From NCBI GenBank assembly GCA_934565655.1, contig CAKTIE010000033.1, forward strand, positions 1-11,173: 11,173 nt of DNA, read 5' to 3'. This DNA comes from an uncultured Oscillospiraceae bacterium (GTDB taxonomy: Bacteria; Bacillota; Clostridia; Oscillospirales; Oscillospiraceae). The notes beneath the pieces were generated by a model. The model made no database searches. It was not told the origin of the DNA and worked only from the letters and a program-made list of their open reading frames with translations. Shown piece after piece: positions 1 to 7,324 of this stretch. The position numbers and the translations under genes were made by a program. The number at the start of each line of letters is the position of its first letter. Within the stretch, counting starts at the first letter, position 1.

Positions 1-77
1 TCCAGAGTACCATCGGGATTCACGGCCACCTTACCGGAGGTATCGGGGACCTGCTTAACAGTAACTAAAATTTTCAT
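1..77 (-). CDS. etfB: Electron transfer flavoprotein beta subunit, N-terminal fragment (cut by window edge)
   Basis: Only the first 25 codons are inside the window. They begin MKILVTVKQVPDTSGKVAV, the typical start of clostridial EtfB (FixA family). EtfB with EtfA carries FAD and passes electrons between NADH, ferredoxin and butyryl-CoA dehydrogenase; in clostridia this Bcd/EtfAB complex bifurcates electrons. The start is fixed by an AGGAGGT ribosome binding site just upstream, in the 20-base gap after bcd. It is the fourth visible gene of the crt-hbd-bcd-etfB operon and etfA probably follows outside the window (inference). The identification rests on a short but characteristic N-terminus and on the neighbouring bcd. 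Confidence 0.92.
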   Translation of the reverse strand, partial: MKILVTVKQVPDTSGKVAVNPDGTL

Positions 78-97
78 TTTTCCTTTTACCTCCTGAC

Positions 98-1261
98 TTA
101 CTTAACGCCCAGATGGCTGGAGATGACCATACGCTGCACCTCGGAAGTGCCCTCGTAGATCTCGGTGATCTTCGCGTCGCGCATCATGCGCTCCACGGGA
201 TACTCACGGGTGTAGCCGTAACCACCGAACAGCTGGACAGCGCGGCGGGTCACATCGGAAGCGGCCTCGGCGGCGAACAGCTTAGCCATAGCGGCGTCAG
301 CGGAGTAGGGCTCGTGATTCTGCTTCTTCATAGCAGCGGAGTACACCAGATACTTTGCAGCCTCCATGCGGGTGTGCATGTCAGCCAGCTGGAACTGGGT
401 ATTCTGGAACTGGGAGATGCGCTTACCGAACTGGACGCGCTCCTTGGTGTACTTGACAGCCTCGTCAACAGCACCCTCGCCGATACCCAGAGCCTGGGAA
501 GCGATACCGATACGGCCGCCGTCCAAAGTCTTCATGGCGATCTTGAAGCCCTCGCCCTTCTTGCCCAGCATACGATCCTTGGGGATGACGCAATCCTCGA
601 AGATCAGATCGCAGGTGGAGCTGCCGCGGATACCCATCTTCTTCTCGTGCTTGCCCTGAGAGAAGCCCTTGTCGTCCTTCTCCACGATGAAAGCGGAGAT
701 CTCCTTCATGGTGCGGCCGCGCTTATCGGTGGTCTTGCCGGTGACGGCGATGATGACGAAGGTATCAGCCACGTTGCCGTTGGTGATGAAGCACTTGGAG
801 CCGTTCAGGATGTAGTTCTCGCCGGACTCATCCAGCACAGCGGTGGTCTGCTGACCCTGGGCGTCGGTACCGGCGCCGGGCTCGGTCAGACCGAAAGCAC
901 CGATCTTCTTGCCGGAGCACAGGTCGGGCAGATACTTCATCTTCTGCTCCTCGGTGCCGTTCTCAAAGATGGGGGCGGCGCACAGGGAGGTGTGAGCGGA
1001 CACGATAACTGCGGTGGTGCCGCAGACCTTGGCCAGCTCCTCAACGCACATAGCGTAGCTGAGGACGTCGGCGCCAGCGCCGCCGTACTCCTTGGGGAAG
1101 TAAATGCCCATCATGCCCAGCTTTGCCATCTTCTCGACGGTTTCCATGGGGAAACGCTCTTCCTCGTCGATTTCGGTGGCCAGGGGCTTGACCTCGTTCT
1201 CCGCGAACTCGCGGTACATCTTCTGAACGAGCAGCTGTTCCTTAGTCAGATGGAAATCCAT
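98..1261 (-). CDS. bcd: Short-chain acyl-CoA (butyryl-CoA) dehydrogenase
   Basis: FAD-dependent acyl-CoA dehydrogenase of 387 residues, the usual family length. It should reduce crotonyl-CoA to butyryl-CoA together with EtfAB in the cytoplasm. The first family signature is seen as GLTEPGAGTD near residues 124-133, and the second as QLFGGYGYTREYP near 345-357. The motif ITEIYEGTSEVQR near 365-377 contains the expected catalytic glutamate (about E370, the Glu of YEGT). The start ATG has an AAGGAG site 8 bases upstream and lies 24 bases after the hbd stop, so it is co-transcribed. Substrate length is inferred from operon context (crt, hbd, etfB); other short-chain acyl-CoAs are possible. Confidence 0.96.
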   Translation of the reverse strand: MDFHLTKEQLLVQKMYREFAENEVKPLATEIDEEERFPMETVEKMAKLGMMGIYFPKEYGGAGADVLSYAMCVEELAKVCGTTAVIVSAHTSLCAAPIFENGTEEQKMKYLPDLCSGKKIGAFGLTEPGAGTDAQGQQTTAVLDESGENYILNGSKCFITNGNVADTFVIIAVTGKTTDKRGRTMKEISAFIVEKDDKGFSQGKHEKKMGIRGSSTCDLIFEDCVIPKDRMLGKKGEGFKIAMKTLDGGRIGIASQALGIGEGAVDEAVKYTKERVQFGKRISQFQNTQFQLADMHTRMEAAKYLVYSAAMKKQNHEPYSADAAMAKLFAAEAASDVTRRAVQLFGGYGYTREYPVERMMRDAKITEIYEGTSEVQRMVISSHLGVK

Positions 1262-1285
1262 ACTATTTTCTCCTTTTCCAGAAAT

Positions 1286-2122
1286 TTACTTGTTGTAGTT
1301 AAAGAAGCCCTCGCCGGACTTGATGCCCAGCTTGCCGGCACGCACCATCTTGCGGATCAGCACGTTGGCACGGTACTTGCTGTCGTGAGTCTCGTTATAC
1401 AGCACGTCCATGATGTTCAGCACCACGTCCCAGCCGATCAGATCGCCCAGGTGCAGGGGGCCCATGGGGTGGTTGCAGCCCAGCTGCATAGCGATGTCGA
1501 TGTCCTCAGCAGAGGCGACGCCCTCCTGCAGGACGCAGACGCCCTCGTTGCAGTAGGGGATCAGGATCTTGTTGACCACGAAGCCAGGAGCCTCGTTGAC
1601 AACCACGGGGGTCTTGCCGATCTCGACGGACAGATTCTTGATGTAGTCCACCAGCTCAGCGGGGGTGTTGCCGCCGGCGATGACCTCGACCAGCTTCATA
1701 GCGGGCACGGGGTTAAAGAAGTGCATACCGATCAGGTTGTGCTTCAGACCCTGAGCCATCTCGGTGATGGACAGAGAAGAAGTGTTGGAAGCGAAGATGG
1801 CATCTTCCTTGCAGATGGCATCCAGACGGCCCAGCAGTTCCTTCTTGGTGGCCATGTTCTCGGCGACGCACTCGATGACCAGATCGGCATCGGCAGCAGC
1901 CTCGAACTCCTCGACCAGGACGCGGCTCATCAGATCATCAGCGGCTTCCTGAGTCATCTTGCCCTTGGCGACCTTCTTGTTCAGAGAGGCAGCCAGCTTG
2001 TCCTTATGACGCTGGGCGCTTGCCACGCTGGAAGCATACATCAGAGCGGTGTGGCCCTTAGCTGCGAAAACCTGGGCAATGCCGCTGCCCATAGTACCGG
2101 CACCAAATACTGCGACTTTCAT
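1286..2122 (-). CDS. hbd: 3-hydroxybutyryl-CoA dehydrogenase
   Basis: 278 residues, standard for the family. It interconverts acetoacetyl-CoA and (S)-3-hydroxybutyryl-CoA with NAD(P)H. The N-terminal Rossmann fold has GAGTMG at residues 7-12. ASNTSSLSITE (111-121) and GMHFFNPVPAMKLVEVI (132-148) hold the catalytic Ser/His region (His134), followed by NEAPGFVVNKIL and a C-terminal helical domain with NHPMGPL and KSGEGFFNY. I chose the ATG at 2122 and not the in-frame ATG at 2155: AGGAGG lies 7 bases before 2122, and the 11 extra residues would precede the first beta strand of the fold. Oddity: the acidic residue that usually ends beta strand 2 (R-D-I in relatives) is replaced by Y-A-S-S at 29-32, so the NADH/NADPH preference is uncertain. 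It lies 65 bases after crt. Confidence 0.95.
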   Translation of the reverse strand: MKVAVFGAGTMGSGIAQVFAAKGHTALMYASSVASAQRHKDKLAASLNKKVAKGKMTQEAADDLMSRVLVEEFEAAADADLVIECVAENMATKKELLGRLDAICKEDAIFASNTSSLSITEMAQGLKHNLIGMHFFNPVPAMKLVEVIAGGNTPAELVDYIKNLSVEIGKTPVVVNEAPGFVVNKILIPYCNEGVCVLQEGVASAEDIDIAMQLGCNHPMGPLHLGDLIGWDVVLNIMDVLYNETHDSKYRANVLIRKMVRAGKLGIKSGEGFFNYNK

Positions 2123-2147
2123 GTGTTTTCCTCCTATAATATATTGT

Positions 2148-2175
2148 TTAATCATCAGGCGAACCTGTTAATTAA
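2148..2175 (-). promoter_or_regulatory. RNA hairpin between crt and hbd
   Basis: On the minus-strand transcript a 4-bp CAGG/CCTG stem with a TTCG loop sits on a 7-bp A/U-rich stem, separated by one A.A mismatch. One pair of the outer stem is G.U and forms only in the minus-strand RNA. No U tract follows; the hbd ribosome binding site comes about 10 bases later. It may be an mRNA stability or processing element between cistrons. The structure is read by eye, not folded. Confidence 0.4.
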
Positions 2176-2187
2176 CGTGGGGTGAGC

Positions 2188-2967
2188 TTACTTGTTCTGG
2201 TAAGGCTCGTGCTTGCGCTTTTCAAGGAAGGCGGTCATGCCCTCGATCTGGTCGGCGGTCTTGAAGCAGTTGCCGAACAGCTTCTCTTCAATGACGACGG
2301 CGTCATCCATCTTGACCTCCAGACCGTCGTTGATGGCCTTCTTGCAGGCGCGGACGGCAATGGGGGCGTTCTTGGCGATGGTCTCGGCCAGCTTCTCGGC
2401 GGCGGCCATCAGTTCATCCAGGGGATAAACGGCGTTCACCAGGCCGATGCGCAGGGCTTCGTCCGCCTTGATGTTCTTGGCGGTGTAGATCAGCTGCTTG
2501 GCCATGCCGGGGCCCACCAGACGTGCCAGACGCTGGGTGCCGCCGAAGCCGGGGGGGATGCCAAGGCCGGTCTCAGGCTGGCCGAATACGGCGGTATCCG
2601 CGCAGATGCGGATGTCGCAGCTCATGCTCAGCTCGCAGCCGCCGCCCAGGGCAAAGCCGTTGATGGCGGCGATGGTGGGGATGGGCAGGGTCTCGATGCG
2701 GCGGAACACGTCGTTGCCGTGCTTGCCGAAGGCCTCGCCCTCTTCGGGGGTCAGGGTGCTCATCTCGCCGATGTCAGCGCCGGCCACAAAGGCCTTTTCG
2801 CCGCTGCCAGTCAGCACCAGAGCGCGGATCTCGCTGTCAGCATTGACGATATCCACCAGCTCGCCCAGGTCGGTGAGCACGTCGCTGTTCAGGGCGTTCA
2901 GCGCCTTGGGACGGTTGATGGTAGCGATCGCGATGTGTCCCTTTTTCTCTAACAGAACATTCGTCAT
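2188..2967 (-). CDS. crt: Enoyl-CoA hydratase / crotonase
   Basis: 259 residues of the crotonase family, dehydrating 3-hydroxybutyryl-CoA to crotonyl-CoA. The oxyanion-hole region KAFVAGADIGEM is at residues 58-69. The two catalytic glutamates are in GGGCELS (E112) and FGQPETGLGIPPGFGG (E132), both in the standard places. The start ATG has an AGGAGGAG site at proper spacing. It is the first gene of the operon: a consensus promoter lies about 85 bases upstream and nothing else on this strand intervenes. A thiolase (thl) gene, often beside crt in clostridia, is not in the window on the upstream side. Butyrate context makes Crt the likely role rather than fatty-acid degradation. Confidence 0.96.
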   Translation of the reverse strand: MTNVLLEKKGHIAIATINRPKALNALNSDVLTDLGELVDIVNADSEIRALVLTGSGEKAFVAGADIGEMSTLTPEEGEAFGKHGNDVFRRIETLPIPTIAAINGFALGGGCELSMSCDIRICADTAVFGQPETGLGIPPGFGGTQRLARLVGPGMAKQLIYTAKNIKADEALRIGLVNAVYPLDELMAAAEKLAETIAKNAPIAVRACKKAINDGLEVKMDDAVVIEEKLFGNCFKTADQIEGMTAFLEKRKHEPYQNK

Positions 2968-3050
2968 GTTAACTCCTCCTTACTTCCTTTTCGGACAGTG
3001 TTTCCTTACCACTTTAACGGAATGAAAACAATGCTCCTCATACAGCCTAC

Positions 3051-3079
3051 ATTATAGTACTTCGTCTAAAAATTATCAA
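3051..3079 (-). promoter_or_regulatory. Sigma-A promoter of the crt-hbd-bcd-etfB operon
   Basis: On the minus strand TTGATA (3074-3079) and TATAAT (3051-3056) are separated by exactly 17 bases. Predicted transcription start is near 3044, giving a leader of about 77 bases before crt. I looked for a Rex-type TTGTTAA-N4-TTAACAA operator in this leader and saw no convincing match. Confidence 0.82.
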
Positions 3080-3192
3080 CCCCCATCGGCACCGCTTTTC
3101 GCTTTTTTAGCACATTCCACAAAAGTCAACGAGAGAATTTGCACATTTTGAAGGAGGGTTTTTCCAGCTTCTCAGATAGGGCGTTTTCCTGT

Positions 3193-3221
3193 TTGCAACG
3201 GGGCGGTTTTTGTGGTATAAT
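3193..3221 (+). promoter_or_regulatory. Sigma-A promoter of trmB
   Basis: TTGCAA (3193-3198), a 17-base spacer and TATAAT (3216-3221) with an extended TGG before the -10. It fires divergently from the crt promoter. The stretch 3080-3190 between the two promoters shows no gene or clear structure. Confidence 0.82.
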
Positions 3222-3259
3222 GTCGACCCTGAACAAGTTGACCATTGGAGGAAATTTCC

Positions 3260-3922
3260 ATGCGGATGAGAAAAAAGAAGAATCTGGTGCCCCGGATGGA
3301 GGCCTGCGGCGCGTGGCTGGTGCGGGATCCCTTCGCGCAGAAGGGTCACTGGCGGGAGCTGATGCCGGAGGCGCGGGAGGTGCGGCTGGAGCTGGGCTGC
3401 GGCAAGGGCCGCTTTACCGCCGGGACGGCGGCGGCCGAGCCGGACGTGCTGCTGATCGCCGTGGAGAAGGTGCCGGATGCCATGGTGGTGGCCATGGAGC
3501 GGGCCAGGGACGCAGGCCTGAAGAACGTCTATTTCGTGGATGTGGACGCGGCGCTGCTGCCGGATATGTTCGAGCCAGGCGAGATCGACCGCATCTACAT
3601 CAACTTCTGCGATCCGTGGCCCAAGAGCAATCAGGCCAAGCGGCGGCTGACCCATCACAACTTCCTGAACCTGTACCGGAAGGTACTGAAGGACGGCGGT
3701 GAGATCCACTTCAAGACCGACAACGACAAGCTGTTTGAGTGGTCGGTGGAGGAGATCCCCCAGTACGGCTGGGAGCTGCGGGAGGTGACCCGCGATCTGC
3801 ATGCGGACGGCCCCGTGGGTGTCATGACCGACTATGAGAAGAAGTTCTTCGAGCTGGGAAAGAACATCAACCGGTGCGTGGCGGTGGAAATGCCGTGGGA
3901 ACCGGCCGAGGAAACGGAATAA
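3260..3922 (+). CDS. trmB: tRNA (guanine-N7-)-methyltransferase
   Basis: 220 residues, close to the usual TrmB size. It methylates G46 in the variable loop of tRNA using S-adenosylmethionine in the cytoplasm. The SAM-binding motif LELGCGKG is at residues 43-50, the acidic residue after strand 2 is in VEKVPDAM, and the family motifs NFCDPWPK (115-122), FKTDN (151-155) and TDYEKKF near the C-terminus are all present. I chose the ATG at 3260, which has GGAGG 8 bases upstream; an in-frame TTG at 3245 overlaps that site and is rejected. It is transcribed alone, with its own promoter and a hairpin terminator directly after the stop. Confidence 0.97.
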   Translation: MRMRKKKNLVPRMEACGAWLVRDPFAQKGHWRELMPEAREVRLELGCGKGRFTAGTAAAEPDVLLIAVEKVPDAMVVAMERARDAGLKNVYFVDVDAALLPDMFEPGEIDRIYINFCDPWPKSNQAKRRLTHHNFLNLYRKVLKDGGEIHFKTDNDKLFEWSVEEIPQYGWELREVTRDLHADGPVGVMTDYEKKFFELGKNINRCVAVEMPWEPAEETE

Positions 3923-3924
3923 AG

Positions 3925-3953
3925 CAAAACGCCTGCCGACAGCAGGCGTTTTG
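3925..3953. terminator. Bidirectional intrinsic terminator between trmB and the MATE gene
   Basis: A perfect 12-bp stem (3925-3936 with 3942-3953) has a 5-base loop and U-rich sequence on both exits. It lies just after the trmB stop and 25 bases past the end of the convergent MATE gene, so it can end both transcripts. Confidence 0.88.
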
Positions 3954-3978
3954 TTTTACATATTATATATGGTAGGCG

Positions 3979-5289
3979 CTAATTCCGCAGAAACCTTCTC
4001 AGGAACCACACCGCCATCACGGCGCACACGGTCTCGGAGATCACCGGCGCGTACCAGATGGCATTGCCGCCCACGGTGAAGGCCAGCACTGCCAGCGCCG
4101 CGGCCTGAAACACCAGTCCACGGCCCACGGAGATGCAGATGGCCCCGGCGGGACGCTCCACCGCCGTCAGGAAGCCGCCCATCAGGACGTTGCTGCCCAG
4201 CAGCAGATAGCACAATCCGTACCGCCGCAGCGCCCCGGCGGCGTCTGCCACCAGCGCTGGGTTTTCCTTTCCCAGGAAAATACCGGCGATCTGAGGCGCG
4301 AAGGCCATCACAGCGGTGCAGATGACCACTGTCATGATCCCCACCGCCGTGAAGCCGTACCGCAGCAATTTGCGGTAGCCCGCTGCGTCCTCCTTGCCGT
4401 AGTGGTAGCTCACCAGCGGCTGGCTGCCCTGGGAGATACCCAGCATGGTGTTGATGATCAGGGTATTCACATAGGCGATGATGGTATAGCACACCAGCCC
4501 GTCGTCCCCCAGACACCGCAGGATGATGCGGTTGAAGAGGAAGATCATCACGCCGTTGCACAGCTCTGTCACGCCGTCGGCCACGCCGATGGGCAGCAGC
4601 CGCTTGTAGATATGCCAATCCATTCTGAACTTCACAAAATGGAAGGTGTTGTGGCCCCGCAGGAAGTGGCGCAGATAGATCACGCAGGTCAGCAGCTGGG
4701 AAAGGCCCGTGGCAAAGGCCGCGCCCCACACGCCCCAGTCCAGAAGGAAAATGGCCACATAGTCCAGTACGCAGTTGGTCAGGCATCCGGTGATGACCGT
4801 CAGAATGGCAATGCGGGGATACCCGTCGGTTTTGATCAGCACCTCCATGTTGTACGACACGATGAAGCACACCGCAAAGGGCGCAAGCCCCCGCAGATAA
4901 TCCATGGTGTACTGGTAGGTAACGCCTTTCGCGCCCAGCAGCACGGCGAACGGCTCCAGAAAGACGAACACCAGCACTGTGATGGTCAGGCCGATGCATG
5001 TCAGCAGCAGCGTGTTCTGGCTGAACAGGCTGTTGGCCTTTTCACCCTCGCCCTTGCCCAGATAGATGGCGATGATGGTGCTGGTGCCCACGGCGAAGAT
5101 GATGCCGATGGAAAACAGCACGTTGGTAAACGGCACCGCCAGATTCACCGCCGCCATGGCGTATTCTCCCACGCCCTTGGCGACCATCAGCCCATCCACA
5201 ATGGAATACAGACTGAACACCATCAGCGACGCCACCGTTGCGGCCACGAAATGTAGAAACTGCGATAAAAGACTGCGCTCATTGAGCAT
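3979..5289 (-). CDS. MATE family multidrug/sodium antiporter
   Basis: 436-residue, highly hydrophobic protein with about 12 membrane segments, the normal size for MATE exporters. The first half contains SIVDGLMVAKGVGEYAMAAV near residues 28-47 and VGTSTIIAIYLGKGEGEKAN near 66-85, both typical of the clostridial MepA-like branch; a second internal repeat begins around residue 230. MATE proteins export drugs or metabolites in exchange for Na+ or H+; the substrate cannot be read here. The ATG at 5289 is preceded by GAGGAG at 11 bases, slightly long. It is monocistronic, with its own promoter and a shared terminator, and diverges from the phosphate transporter gene. Confidence 0.92.
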   Translation of the reverse strand: MLNERSLLSQFLHFVAATVASLMVFSLYSIVDGLMVAKGVGEYAMAAVNLAVPFTNVLFSIGIIFAVGTSTIIAIYLGKGEGEKANSLFSQNTLLLTCIGLTITVLVFVFLEPFAVLLGAKGVTYQYTMDYLRGLAPFAVCFIVSYNMEVLIKTDGYPRIAILTVITGCLTNCVLDYVAIFLLDWGVWGAAFATGLSQLLTCVIYLRHFLRGHNTFHFVKFRMDWHIYKRLLPIGVADGVTELCNGVMIFLFNRIILRCLGDDGLVCYTIIAYVNTLIINTMLGISQGSQPLVSYHYGKEDAAGYRKLLRYGFTAVGIMTVVICTAVMAFAPQIAGIFLGKENPALVADAAGALRRYGLCYLLLGSNVLMGGFLTAVERPAGAICISVGRGLVFQAAALAVLAFTVGGNAIWYAPVISETVCAVMAVWFLRRFLRN

Positions 5290-5343
5290 TTTAGATAGTA
5301 CTCCTCACTTTCCTCCCTCAGCTTGCAAAGGGGTATTATTTCT

Positions 5344-5372
5344 ATTTTAACGAAAATTTTCAACAATGTCAA
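5344..5372 (-). promoter_or_regulatory. Sigma-A promoter of the MATE gene, with a palindrome in the spacer
   Basis: On the minus strand TTGACA (5367-5372), a 17-base spacer and TAAAAT (5344-5349). The spacer contains the perfect 10-base palindrome GAAAATTTTC (5352-5361), a possible operator or simply an A/T-rich spacer. Confidence 0.78.
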
Positions 5373-5442
5373 ATAGTCTTTCCGTTAAGGAGATACTATA
5401 TAAATAAATTGTGCAGAATCTATGTGGAAAAAATAACAAAGC

Positions 5443-5471
5443 TTGTCAAACCACCGGCGGTCATGTATACT
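5443..5471 (+). promoter_or_regulatory. Sigma-A promoter of the Na+/Pi cotransporter gene
   Basis: TTGTCA (5443-5448), a 17-base spacer and TATACT (5466-5471). The spacer holds a near-palindrome ACCACCGGCGGT (5450-5461, one mismatched pair). I do not see a clear Pho box. Confidence 0.72.
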
Positions 5472-5519
5472 GACACTGTATATTAGAATTTATTATTTGT
5501 AATATGGGGGAGTTTGGGC

Positions 5520-7277
5520 ATGGGCATTGCGGACGTCATATCGCTGCTGGGCGGTATCGCGCTGTTTCTGTACGGCATGGCTGTTATGGGAGATAATCTG
5601 AAAAAGGTGGCCGGCAGCAAGCTGGAGCTGGTGCTCTATAAGCTGTCGGGCACGCCGCTGAAGGGCGTGCTGCTGGGTACTGCCGTCACCGCCGTGATCC
5701 AGTCCTCCTCCGCCACCTCCGTGATGGTGGTGGGCTTCGTCAACTCCGGGATGATGAAGGTGCGGCAGGCCATCGGCGTCATCATGGGCGCGATCCTGGG
5801 CACCAGCGTCACCGGCTGGATCCTGTGTCTGAACAGTCTCTCCGGCGGCAGCGGCTGGGTGGACCTGCTGTCCACCGCCACGCTGACGGGTATGTTCGCC
5901 ATCGTGGGCATCCTGTTGCGGATGGTGAAGGGCAAGCCCAACCGCAAGCATCTGGGCAACATCCTGCTGGGCTTCGCCGTGCTGATGTACGGCATGACCG
6001 CCATGTCCGGCGCGGTGGCTCCCCTGAAGGAGAGCGAGGCCTTTATTGATATCCTCACCAAGTTCTCCAACCCTATTCTGGGTATTCTGGTGGGCCTTGC
6101 CTTTACCAGCATCCTGCAAAGCGCCAGCGCCGCCGTGGGTATCCTGCAGGTGCTGGCCGGCACCGGCGCCATCACCTTTGAGATCGCCCTGCCCATCACC
6201 ATGGGCATCGCCATCGGCGCGGCAGTCCCCGTGCTGCTGTCGGCGCTGGGCGCGAATATCAGCGGCAAGCGTACTGCCTTTGTCTATCTGCTGATCGATG
6301 TGCTGGGCGTGGCCATCTGGGCGATGCTGTTCTACGCCGCCAATGCCATTTTCCACTTTACATTCCTGTCCGTCGTCATGTCCACCGTCACCGTGGCGCT
6401 GATGAACACCCTGTTCCGTCTGGCCACCGTGGTGGTGCTGACCCCCGTCATTCCGCTGCTGGAAAAACTGGTGGTCTGGCTGATCTCCGACAAGGGAGAC
6501 GAGCTGCTGTCTCAGCACGATATGGACCGTCTGGAGGAGCGCTTCCTCCAGCACCCGGCGCTGGCCATCGAGCAGAGCCGTCTGGTGACCGATTCCATGG
6601 CGGAAAAGGCGAAGGACAACCTGCTGCGTGCCATGGCCCTGCGGGGTGAATACAGCAACCGGGGCTATGAGATGGTGGACGAGTCCGAGCAGCTGATCGA
6701 CCGCTACGAGGACAAGCTGGGCACCTATCTCATGAAGCTGACGGCCCGCTCTCTGTCCCCGGCCCAGACGGAGGAGGTGGCCAAATACCTCCACACCATT
6801 TCCGACTTCGAGCGTATCTCCGACCACGCCTGCAACGTGGCCGATGTCTGTCAGGAGATCGACGAGAAGAAGATCGTGTTTTCTGACAGTGCCCTCCATG
6901 AGCTGGAGGTGTTGGAGGGCGCGGTGACGGAGATCCTTGGTATTTCCATCGAGGCGTTTACCAGCGGCGATCTGCAGCTGGCCGCCCGGGTGGAGCCGTT
7001 GGAGGAGATCATCGACGGCCTGTGCGATGAGATGAAGTCCCACCATGTGGATCGTCTCCAGCAGGGCGTCTGCACGCTGAATCAGGGCTTCGTATTCAAC
7101 GACCTGCTGACCAACTACGAGCGCGTGGCAGACCATTGCTCCAACATCGCCGTGGCCGTCATCGAGGTGGAGAGCGACAGCTTCGATACCCACGAGTATC
7201 TCAACAGCGTCAAGGCCATGAAGGACGCCTCCTTCGCCCGGTACTACGACGAATACAAGAAGAAATACACGTTCTGA
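5520..7277 (+). CDS. Na+/phosphate cotransporter with C-terminal PhoU-like domain
   Basis: 585 residues. Residues 1-325 form a membrane domain with two inverted Na/Pi-cotransporter repeats, marked by AVIQSSSATSVMVVGF (58-73) and the degenerate partner SILQSASAAVGILQVLAG (197-214). Residues 335-585 are a charged, all-helical PhoU-like region (for example SDFERISDHACNVADVCQEI). The family couples sodium entry to phosphate movement across the cytoplasmic membrane; the PhoU part is thought to control it. The ATG at 5520 is chosen because GGGGGAG lies 7 bases upstream; the in-frame TTG at 5514 is too close to that site. There are no phosphate-regulon genes beside it, and a strong terminator follows, so it stands alone. 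Confidence 0.94.
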   Translation: MGIADVISLLGGIALFLYGMAVMGDNLKKVAGSKLELVLYKLSGTPLKGVLLGTAVTAVIQSSSATSVMVVGFVNSGMMKVRQAIGVIMGAILGTSVTGWILCLNSLSGGSGWVDLLSTATLTGMFAIVGILLRMVKGKPNRKHLGNILLGFAVLMYGMTAMSGAVAPLKESEAFIDILTKFSNPILGILVGLAFTSILQSASAAVGILQVLAGTGAITFEIALPITMGIAIGAAVPVLLSALGANISGKRTAFVYLLIDVLGVAIWAMLFYAANAIFHFTFLSVVMSTVTVALMNTLFRLATVVVLTPVIPLLEKLVVWLISDKGDELLSQHDMDRLEERFLQHPALAIEQSRLVTDSMAEKAKDNLLRAMALRGEYSNRGYEMVDESEQLIDRYEDKLGTYLMKLTARSLSPAQTEEVAKYLHTISDFERISDHACNVADVCQEIDEKKIVFSDSALHELEVLEGAVTEILGISIEAFTSGDLQLAARVEPLEEIIDGLCDEMKSHHVDRLQQGVCTLNQGFVFNDLLTNYERVADHCSNIAVAVIEVESDSFDTHEYLNSVKAMKDASFARYYDEYKKKYTF

Positions 7278-7282
7278 GCATC

Positions 7283-7322
7283 AAAAAAGTACCGTATGGC
7301 TCATGCCATACGGTACTTTTTT
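7283..7322. terminator. Strong bidirectional terminator
   Basis: An 18-bp perfect stem (7283-7300 with 7305-7322) has a TCAT loop; its outer six pairs are A-T, giving a run of six T on either exit. It lies between the convergent Na+/Pi cotransporter and Xre-family genes and touches both ends. Confidence 0.93.
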
Positions 7323-7324
7323 GC

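Noticed and set aside
2123..2155. Upstream ATG at 2155 as the start of hbd
   Set aside because: It lies within the intergenic hairpin and has no ribosome binding site; the ATG at 2122 has AGGAGG 7 bases away and begins the Rossmann fold directly.
113..2185. Very long open frame (690 codons) on the plus strand across bcd and hbd
   Set aside because: It is antisense to two genes with clear family motifs, begins inside bcd's end, has no ribosome binding site and gives a low-complexity Leu/Gly/His/Asp-rich product typical of the reverse frame of GC-rich genes.
2988..3050. Possible Rex operator in the crt leader (TTGTTTTCATTCCGTTAAAG)
   Set aside because: Only the left half resembles the Rex site; there is no symmetric TTAACAA half at the right distance.
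3107..3802. 231-codon minus-strand frame over trmB
   Set aside because: It is antisense to trmB and crosses the trmB promoter; the product is His/Leu/Pro-rich with no recognisable domain.
5493..7193. 566-codon open frame on the minus strand across the Na+/Pi cotransporter
   Set aside because: It is a codon-bias shadow: His/Gln/Gly-rich, no domain, fully antisense to a gene with clear QSSS repeats.
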